Of a stretch of DNA of 64,000 bases, positions 58,596 to 64,000 are shown piece after piece. Numbering within the stretch: position 1 is the stretch's first letter; each line of letters starts with the position of its first letter. The notes below the pieces were generated by a model, which ran no database searches, was not told the DNA's origin, and saw only the letters and a program-made list of their open reading frames with translations. Origin of the DNA: a virus; the IMG/VR virus record IMGVR_UViG_3300007538_000026, positions 1 through 64,000 of that record; one strand, given 5' to 3'. Position numbers and translations under genes: made by a program.

Positions 58596-59948
58596 CTATC
58601 CTCCAGTCGGCCGGCGAGGGGGCTTGAAGCTGCTCAGGTCCACCTTCGTGGGAATGTCCCCAGCGGGGGCGGCCCCTGTGCGCTTCTTGCTCTGCTCGGC
58701 AGACGTTTCGTTGGCGTTGTACTCTTCGACCCACGAGGTGTTGTCGGCTACGGCCTGGCCGAAGCCGTCACACAGGCGAGCGCTGATGGTGAGGGAGATC
58801 TCCTCGTTCATGCCACGAGCGGCGTTGGGGATGAGGGCGAGGAGGTCCTGTTGCTTGTTGCAGATGATGCGCAGCGCGAGGTCCACCTTGCGGGCGATGT
58901 GGTCCGACCAGGCGTGCTCCACCGAGCTGCGCCCACGGGTCTTGTCCCCTTCCCGGTTGGCGTGCCCGCAGATGATAGCCGGCAGCTTCGCCTTGGAGAT
59001 CAGGTAGGCCTTGAGCATGTCGATGGTGCGCGCCACGTAGACGTGCTCGCGTGCGTTGGACTTCTCGGCCATCGCATCGTCGGCCATCGCCTTCCAGTAG
59101 TCGTGGATGATGATGTGCGGCTTGACGTCCTCGACCTTGCCCTTGAACCCGCTCAGCCCACCTTCGACATCGGTGAAGATGAGCTTGCCTCGCGTCCGGA
59201 GGTCGCGGAGGAGCTGCTCTATGCGCTGCATCCCAGCGGGCGAGACGTCTCCCTTGAGCAGGCGCCCGTAGTCGAACTGCCCTCGGATAGCGATGACACG
59301 CCACTCCAGCTCTTCGGCGGTCATCTCCCGCGTGAAGAAGAGCACACGGAGGCCGAGAGCCTCATAGAACAGGGCGAGGAACAGCAGGAGGAAGGTCTTC
59401 CGGGTCTTGTGTCTCCCGTAGATGTAGATGAGGTTGCCAGGACAGAGCCCGGCCGAGTTGTTGTTGAACAGGTCCCAGGGCCAGGGGTAGCCCAGGAGGC
59501 CTTGCCCGGTCTGGAGACGCTCGAGCTTCTTGAAGATGGCGTCCGGATCGGACCCGACCACGAGGTCCGTGCGTCCCCGTTGGTTGAGTAGGTTGATCCG
59601 ATCGGCAGCGTCCACCAGGAACTTCTTGGCTGCCCAGGGATCGCCTACGTTGACCTCTGCCGTGCGGTGCAGAGCGTCGTCGATCTCGGAGCCGAGCTTG
59701 TAGGTCTGGAGCTCAGCGATGATGGCCGAGAGGCCGTCGGACGGGGTGTGGTGCTGGTAGGTGGGGCAGAGTCCCTGGAAGTAGGGGACGGACGGCACTT
59801 CGTGGTGGTTCTCGTAGTGCTCGGTGATCACGTCCCAGAACAGCTTGGCTTCGTCGCCGAGCAGCGAGGGATGCGCCCCCGCTTTCAGCGCCTCCGCCAA
59901 GTCTCTACTTTCCAGCACTGCTGCGACCAGCGCCAGATCGAGGTTCAT
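58596..59948 (-). CDS. DnaB-like replicative helicase
   Basis: 450 residues with a helical N-terminal domain and RecA-like core. The P-loop is G178-R-H-K-T-R-K184-T185, in which the usual glycine before Lys is Arg. Similar GRPKSxKT variants are known to me from phage DnaB-like helicases. Walker B is IIIHDYW (D283). The C-terminus is basic and disordered. ATG 59948 has GGAGGAGG and is preceded by the promoter at 60031. Unwinds the fork, paired with the primase next door. Confidence 0.85.
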   Translation of the reverse strand: MNLDLALVAAVLESRDLAEALKAGAHPSLLGDEAKLFWDVITEHYENHHEVPSVPYFQGLCPTYQHHTPSDGLSAIIAELQTYKLGSEIDDALHRTAEVNVGDPWAAKKFLVDAADRINLLNQRGRTDLVVGSDPDAIFKKLERLQTGQGLLGYPWPWDLFNNNSAGLCPGNLIYIYGRHKTRKTFLLLFLALFYEALGLRVLFFTREMTAEELEWRVIAIRGQFDYGRLLKGDVSPAGMQRIEQLLRDLRTRGKLIFTDVEGGLSGFKGKVEDVKPHIIIHDYWKAMADDAMAEKSNAREHVYVARTIDMLKAYLISKAKLPAIICGHANREGDKTRGRSSVEHAWSDHIARKVDLALRIICNKQQDLLALIPNAARGMNEEISLTISARLCDGFGQAVADNTSWVEEYNANETSAEQSKKRTGAAPAGDIPTKVDLSSFKPPRRPTGG

Positions 59949-60030
59949 GCCTCCTCCGCGTACTGGACCCTCCCTGCTCTGCGCCGCAGGGGGTCCGCTG
60001 CTTCAGGTGAAGTGAGTGCGCAGCTCGCTG

Positions 60031-60059
60031 ACTCTAGAGGGCTGGGAGGAGACCGTCAA
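60031..60059 (-). promoter_or_regulatory. Near-consensus promoter for the helicase-primase operon
   Basis: Reading the - strand: TTGACG (60059-60054), exactly 17 nt, TAGAGT (60036-60031). The predicted start site near 60024 gives a leader of ~75 nt before ATG 59948. It is in the only sizeable gap (59949-60061) of the leftward module and may set the expression of helicase, primase, polymerase and RecA independently of the genes to the right. Confidence 0.75.
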
Positions 60060-60061
60060 CC

Positions 60062-60376
60062 CTATCCCGCAAAGGAGAGCCCCCCGCTGGGCTGCGGCGG
60101 TTCATCGAAGGGGTCGTCGTCGAGGGGCCGGTGGGCCGGCGGCGGGGTGTGCCGCGTCAGGTGTGCGGCCACGTCGTCCTCGATGGACTCCTTGAGGGCG
60201 TGCAGGATCTGCAGGGACCGCTCGCTCCATGCCCCGTAGGTGAGGAAGGAGACGGTGTTGCCGTTTGGGTCCATGAAGGACATCTTGGCGAGGGGGTTGA
60301 GCCCGCCGATGAAGCGAACGCGAAGCTCGCCCACCACGACGTGCGCGATGTCGTTGTTGGGGGGAATCTGGGCCAT
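60062..60376 (-). CDS. Hypothetical protein (104 aa)
   Basis: ATG 60376 with GGAGG upstream. Residues 8-75 are folded (HVVVGELRVRFIGGLNPLAK, then SLQILHALKESIED). The C-terminal ~35 residues are Pro-rich and acidic, ending in SGGLSFAG, reminiscent of SSB or clamp-interaction tails, though no known motif is matched. No other homology recognised. Confidence 0.6.
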   Translation of the reverse strand: MAQIPPNNDIAHVVVGELRVRFIGGLNPLAKMSFMDPNGNTVSFLTYGAWSERSLQILHALKESIEDDVAAHLTRHTPPPAHRPLDDDPFDEPPQPSGGLSFAG

Positions 60377-60377
60377 G

Positions 60378-60746
60378 TCAGCCTCCGCTGGAAGCGATGT
60401 CCGGGAAGAACTCGGCGACGATCTCGTCGCGCCGAGCGTGCAGCTCCGACTTGACGAAGTCCACGCAGTCTTGAAGGGCCGCGCGCTTCTCTGGCTCGGT
60501 AATCCCGCAAGGGACCGTGCACCAGGCCGTGACCTCGACCTTCTCTCGGGAGAACTCGGTCGAGGTGCCGATAGCGATGGAGATGCCGACGCTGGCAGGG
60601 TGCGGGGGGAGCGCCTTTCGCGGGTCGAGCGGAGGCGCCTCGGTCGGGCGAGCGATCTGGTGAGGAGGGGAGCCCGGGCGCCGGGCCGTGGCCACGGAGC
60701 CGCGCTTGCCCGAGTCGGGCGGGCGGCGGAACGGAGAGTCACTCAT
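60378..60746 (-). CDS. Hypothetical protein (122 aa)
   Basis: The N-terminal ~45 residues are Pro/Arg-rich and disordered. The rest has a beta-strand pair (SVGISIAIGTSTEFSREKVE) and a helix (EKRAALQDCVDFVKSELHAR). No recognised family. 8-bp overlap with the upstream gene. Confidence 0.6.
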   Translation of the reverse strand: MSDSPFRRPPDSGKRGSVATARRPGSPPHQIARPTEAPPLDPRKALPPHPASVGISIAIGTSTEFSREKVEVTAWCTVPCGITEPEKRAALQDCVDFVKSELHARRDEIVAEFFPDIASSGG

Positions 60747-61305
60747 CGGAGAGCTCCTTGATACGGATCTGAGGGTGCTTGCGGCGCGAGGTGCGCTTGA
60801 AGGGGGCGACGACGTCTTCCGTCAGGTCGCCCTGGGCCACGAGGCGGTCCACCAGGTCGGCGTCGATGACCTGGCGCACTACGGGGTCGCCGTCCACCTC
60901 GAGCGTGCGCAGCTCGGGGCACTGGACGAGCAGGCCGTCCGAGTAGGAGCTGTCCACCTGGATGCGCGACGAGGTGACCTGCCACGGGGTGTTGTCAGCC
61001 TCGAGGCGGAGGCCTGCGGCCAGGTCGGTGTCCGGGAGGGCGCGGATGTTCTCCTTGATGCGCTCTTCGGTGGCTGCGATCTCTTCGGTCACGGTGTCGA
61101 GGTCCTGGTAGGTGTCCAGTTCCTGCTCGCGCAGAAGGAGCTGCTCTTGAGCGATCTGGCCCTCGAGCAGGGAGATGTGATCGCGGAGCTCGCGCACCTT
61201 CGCCGCTCTGGCGTTGTCCTCCAGGTACTCCTCGATGTCGCGCCGTCTGCGGTGCAGCTTGGCGAGGGCCTGTAGGTCGTGTTCGATGGAAGTGGTGTCC
61301 GGCAC
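60739..61305 (-). CDS. Coiled-coil protein in replication module (188 aa)
   Basis: Residues 1-95 are a long coiled coil with heptads (EDNARAAKVRELRDHISLLE). The C-terminal half is a small globular domain (GLLVQCPELRTLEVDGDPVV) ending in a basic patch. Architecture is loosely like Gam-type DNA-end-protecting proteins, but similarity is not evident. Function unknown. Confidence 0.6.
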   Translation of the reverse strand: MPDTTSIEHDLQALAKLHRRRRDIEEYLEDNARAAKVRELRDHISLLEGQIAQEQLLLREQELDTYQDLDTVTEEIAATEERIKENIRALPDTDLAAGLRLEADNTPWQVTSSRIQVDSSYSDGLLVQCPELRTLEVDGDPVVRQVIDADLVDRLVAQGDLTEDVVAPFKRTSRRKHPQIRIKELSDE

Positions 61306-61306
61306 G

Positions 61307-62017
61307 TCACTCTCCTCGGGTGGGCAGGGTGGCCCCGGTGTAGATGTGGTGGTACATGTCGGCGGTCTGGAACGCCTTGAGCCAGGTACGGAAGGCGTGG
61401 TGGCGGTCGCTCCCGTGCTCCATGGCAGCGTTCTCGGGGCGCAGCAGGTACTGCATGGGGAAGCTCACGTAGGCCGTGCGCTTCACGAGCGTGCATTGGC
61501 CCTGCGTGTAGGCGTCGTAGGTGGGTACCGTCGGGTTGCGCGCCATGGAGGTGACGCTGGGGCGCACCTTGAGGAGCGCCTTGATGGCCGTGTTCCCGAG
61601 CACCAGGAGGACGTAGGGGTCGATGATCTCGATGACCCGGTGCAGCCGTGCCTGGCAGGCCTGCACCTCTTCCTTGGCCGCGGGCCTGTGCCGCAGGTAG
61701 CCGTCGTCCTCTGCGCGGGTGGCGCGGCAGCCTACGGCCTTGAGCAGGAACACCTCCGCTCGGCTGGAGTGCACGCCGGCGAGGTAGCTGTCGAGCAGGG
61801 CACCGTCGTTCCCGCTGAAGATCTTGCCCGAGGCGTCCTCGTGCTCGTCGGGAGCCTCGTCGATGATGACGACCTTCGCATCGGGGTTGCCGCTGCCGAA
61901 GACCATGTGACGTCGGTCGCGGCCTTCCGGGTGGGCCAGTGCGCACAGCTCGCAGGCAGCGTACTCTTCCCAGAGGGCCATGAGGAGGTCTTGCTTCTCC
62001 TGGGTGGGCATGGTCAT
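61307..62017 (-). CDS. Uracil-DNA glycosylase, family 4-like
   Basis: 236 residues. The four cysteines C22-x-x-C25, C97 and C121 match the [4Fe-4S] ligands of family 4 UDGs. The active-site segment GSGNPDAKVVIIDEAPDEHE-type (E/D-A-P at 53-56) and GNTAIKALL are present. Removes uracil from DNA. ATG 62017 overlaps the helicase stop (ATGA), with AGGAGA at 8-nt spacing. Longer open frames upstream are artefacts. Why the phage needs its own enzyme is not clear. Confidence 0.8.
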   Translation of the reverse strand: MTMPTQEKQDLLMALWEEYAACELCALAHPEGRDRRHMVFGSGNPDAKVVIIDEAPDEHEDASGKIFSGNDGALLDSYLAGVHSSRAEVFLLKAVGCRATRAEDDGYLRHRPAAKEEVQACQARLHRVIEIIDPYVLLVLGNTAIKALLKVRPSVTSMARNPTVPTYDAYTQGQCTLVKRTAYVSFPMQYLLRPENAAMEHGSDRHHAFRTWLKAFQTADMYHHIYTGATLPTRGE

Positions 62018-63372
62018 ACTGCGGGTCTCTCCTGAACAGCGTAGGGGTACTGGAAGCCGGCGAGGTGGTGCATGAGCTTGTTGCACATGTTTCGCGCGGA
62101 TGGGATCAAGTTGTCGTAGATGACCACGACGACAGGCGGCTTCTTCCCGGCGCATTTGCGCTGGATGCGCCCGATGATCTGGCGGAGGCGTCCTTCGTCT
62201 ACGAAGGGCATGCAGATGAAGATGGTGTCGAGGTCCTTGCGGTCGAGACCTTCCTTGGCCAGCGGTGTCGTAGCGAAGACGAGGTCGTAGCTCTGCAGGA
62301 TCTCTTCCCGGGCCTCTCCCTTCACGCCGCCGTAGATGAGCCCGTGTGGGGTGGGCCACTGGAAGGACGCCATGAACTTCAGGTGGTTGACCCGCTCCGA
62401 GAGCACGAGGGGCTTGCGCCCGTCCTGCACAGCGCCCCAGAGCATGTTGCAGATGATGTCGTTGCGCTCGGCGCAGTCGGCCAACCAGTTGTAGAGCTTG
62501 GCCAGGTTCGCCCCAGAGGACGTAGACATCGACGCCAGGTCTTCCTTCGTAGGGTTGATGTCCGTCTTCACGAAGAAGACTTCCGGTACGATGTCTGCTT
62601 GCATGCTCTCGAACAGCACCCCGCCGATGTGCGCCATGTAGAGCCGGTCGAGGCCATCGGCCCGCAGCGGCGTCCCGGACAGTCCCCAACGAACACCTCC
62701 GCAGAGGGGAGCCGTCGTGTTGAACCAGGGCGCTCCCAGGTGGTGCACCTCGTCGTAGACCGCGATCCCGAAGTGGTTCCGCATCTCGACGGGGAGGTCA
62801 TCGTACTTGGCTGCGAGGGTCTGAATCATGGCCAGGGTGACAGGCTTCTCCCAGTCCATGGTCGTCCCCTGGACGATGCCGATGTCCTCGCGCTCCAAGG
62901 ATGCGTGCTCCGTCAGGCGAGTGATCCACTGGTAGAGCAGGTCCTTGGTATGAACGACCACGAGCGCAGGCATGCCGAGCGCGGCCATGGCGTGAATGGC
63001 GACGACCGTCTTGCCCTTGCCTGGCAGCAAGGCGAGCACACCGTCCCCCTCGTCCACCATCGAGGCGTAGCCCATGCGCTGAATGGGCCCGCGGAGATCG
63101 TAGGTCAGGGGGCCGATCTCCACCTGGGGGAACCTCTTGGGCCGGATATCCACGATCTCGAAGTCGTACTGGTCCTCATCGCTGGGCGGGATGAATGCAC
63201 GAGGCACCACGAGGTGCGTGCTGGTGGTTCCCCAGGCACACACAGGCGCCTTGTCGGAGAGCGGGAAGGTCAGGGAGGCTTGGATACCCGCTCGGTTGGG
63301 TACGTGCTCCAGGGGCAGCCAGAGGTAGTCCCCTCGGTAGCCCTTGCGCGGGTCCATGCGGCGGTACTTCAT
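62014..63372 (-). CDS. SF2 DNA helicase, XPB/UvsW-like
   Basis: 452 residues. Motif I PGKGKT (GKGKT 118-122), motif II DEVHH (207-211), motif III SGTP (232-235), motif VI QIIGRIQRK (398-406). The DEXH form with LGAPWF after it and the compact two-lobe length suit UvsW/XPB-type recombination helicases that remodel forks and R-loops. Lies with UDG and recombination genes. Start overlaps the upstream stop. Confidence 0.85.
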   Translation of the reverse strand: MKYRRMDPRKGYRGDYLWLPLEHVPNRAGIQASLTFPLSDKAPVCAWGTTSTHLVVPRAFIPPSDEDQYDFEIVDIRPKRFPQVEIGPLTYDLRGPIQRMGYASMVDEGDGVLALLPGKGKTVVAIHAMAALGMPALVVVHTKDLLYQWITRLTEHASLEREDIGIVQGTTMDWEKPVTLAMIQTLAAKYDDLPVEMRNHFGIAVYDEVHHLGAPWFNTTAPLCGGVRWGLSGTPLRADGLDRLYMAHIGGVLFESMQADIVPEVFFVKTDINPTKEDLASMSTSSGANLAKLYNWLADCAERNDIICNMLWGAVQDGRKPLVLSERVNHLKFMASFQWPTPHGLIYGGVKGEAREEILQSYDLVFATTPLAKEGLDRKDLDTIFICMPFVDEGRLRQIIGRIQRKCAGKKPPVVVVIYDNLIPSARNMCNKLMHHLAGFQYPYAVQERPAV

Positions 63373-63770
63373 GGGCGACTCACTGCGGCGGTCAGCTTCT
63401 GCTCGAGGGCCTCCCGTAGCGCCTTGCGCTCCCGGGCGTCCAGCTGCAGGCGCAGGACGTTCTCGGCTTCGACGGCAGCCAGGGCTGCGATGTCTCTGAG
63501 CAGAACATCTGGGTGTGGAGAGAGGGTGACGTGGGCACGCACCTCGGGGTCGAGTTGGTGCTCGGCGAGGAGGCGCCAGGCGACCAAGCGCCTGTCGGGC
63601 GGAACCTCGAGGGCGTTGAGCAAGTACTCCAGCAGCTCCCCCGACGGGTAGGACGTTCCGAGGAAGATGCGGCGAATGTGCTCCGGGGACACGCCGACCC
63701 CGGCCGCTACTTCATGCTGGGCTATCCACGGGGCCTTGGCTGCCGCCAGTAGCTTCCCCAGGGTCGTCAT
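63369..63770 (-). CDS. HTH-type DNA-binding protein (133 aa)
   Basis: ATG 63770 overlaps the upstream stop (ATGA). Residues ~5-60 fit a Cro/CI-type helix-turn-helix (WIAQHEVAAGVGVSPEHIRR, IFLGTSYPSGELLEYLLNAL). The C-terminal half is helical with a basic end. Possibly a regulator of the leftward module or a replication initiator accessory; no evidence decides. Confidence 0.65.
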   Translation of the reverse strand: MTTLGKLLAAAKAPWIAQHEVAAGVGVSPEHIRRIFLGTSYPSGELLEYLLNALEVPPDRRLVAWRLLAEHQLDPEVRAHVTLSPHPDVLLRDIAALAAVEAENVLRLQLDARERKALREALEQKLTAAVSRP

Positions 63771-64000
63771 GACGTGCCCTGGTGGTACTTGGAGCCGAAG
63801 CGCCGACGTGTGAAGAAGTAGGCGACCTCGGCGGCGATCGCCTGCACCCCGGCTTCGACCATGCGCAGACCGAGGTCCTTCATGATGTCCCAGAACGAGG
63901 GGCGTTTCCACTTGCGCACTTCCCCCGGCTTCTGGGCGGCGACGGGAGCGTAGGCGGAGGGGCGGTCACCGTCGGCTTGACGGGGCGGCGTGGCGGCCGG
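63767..64000 (-). CDS. Hypothetical protein, 5'-truncated by window edge
   Basis: The frame is open from the right edge and ends in TGA at 63769-63767, giving about 78 visible residues. An Ala/Pro-rich disordered stretch is followed by an amphipathic helical end (FWDIMKDLGLRMVEAGVQAI, then AAEVAYFFTRRRFGSKYHQG). The stop overlaps the next ATG (ATGA). No family recognised. Confidence 0.6.
   Translation of the reverse strand, partial: PAATPPRQADGDRPSAYAPVAAQKPGEVRKWKRPSFWDIMKDLGLRMVEAGVQAIAAEVAYFFTRRRFGSKYHQGTS

Noticed and set aside
60739-61305. Calling the coiled-coil protein a Mu Gam-like nuclease inhibitor
   Set aside because: Only the coiled coil is shared. No conserved Gam residues could be recognised.

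Overview
The window looks like part of a large, GC-rich (by eye roughly two-thirds G+C), tailed double-stranded DNA phage genome. Genes are packed with 1-4 bp stop/start overlaps, there are almost no intergenic gaps, and no tRNA, CRISPR or insertion sequence was seen. Virion genes are read rightwards (+) from about 1 to 47037. Replication and recombination genes are read leftwards (-) from 64000 back to 47122, so the two modules converge on a strong bidirectional terminator at 47061-47093. Terminase, portal, major capsid and lysis genes were not recognised and probably lie outside. The baseplate-like genes suggest a contractile or complex tail, but no sheath gene was identified. The host cannot be named. 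Three start codons with no Shine-Dalgarno site sit exactly 6 nt behind a -10 hexamer (leaderless transcripts), which fits a high-GC host such as Actinobacteria or Deinococcota, by inference only.

Layout. 1-1266: five small overlapping genes including a MerR-like DNA-binding protein. 1366-2367: one cysteine-rich gene on the opposite strand, closed by a bidirectional terminator. 2508-5732: small proteins, among them a Mug113/GIY-YIG-like plus HTH fusion, zinc ribbons and a KhpA-like KH-domain RNA-binding protein. 5736-12775: tape measure-like protein and tail/baseplate hub candidates. 12772-20344: a cluster of likely virion-associated accessory proteins: an SNF2-type helicase, a zinc-ribbon protein, a putative zinc metallopeptidase (HELGH), three glycine-rich membrane-type proteins and a sigma-70 family factor. 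20341-24326: decoration-like and fibre genes ending in a strong terminator. 24454-29951: Ig-like and adhesin-like surface proteins. 29975-47037: large baseplate and fibre proteins that share repeated beta modules. This stretch is interrupted by two small inverted genes at 37002-37431.

The minus strand from the right edge encodes an HTH protein, an SF2 helicase, a family 4-type uracil-DNA glycosylase, small proteins, a DnaB-like helicase (with a near-consensus promoter at 60031-60059), a DnaG-like primase, a candidate ssDNA-binding protein, a family A DNA polymerase with proofreading domain, RecA, a PD-(D/E)XK nuclease, a duplicated Cas4/RecB-like nuclease and a RusA-like resolvase. Together these form a largely self-sufficient replication and recombination set.

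The most unusual signal is a nine-position peptide pattern, aromatic-x-x-x-L-x-[K/Q]-x-A. It occurs at or near the N-terminus of seven virion-region proteins and at the extreme C-terminus of an eighth, in proteins that otherwise have unrelated domains. I propose it is a shared docking or packaging tag for proteins carried in the virion. The proposed cargo includes an SNF2 helicase, a metallopeptidase and glycine-zipper membrane proteins, with the sigma factor encoded directly beside them.
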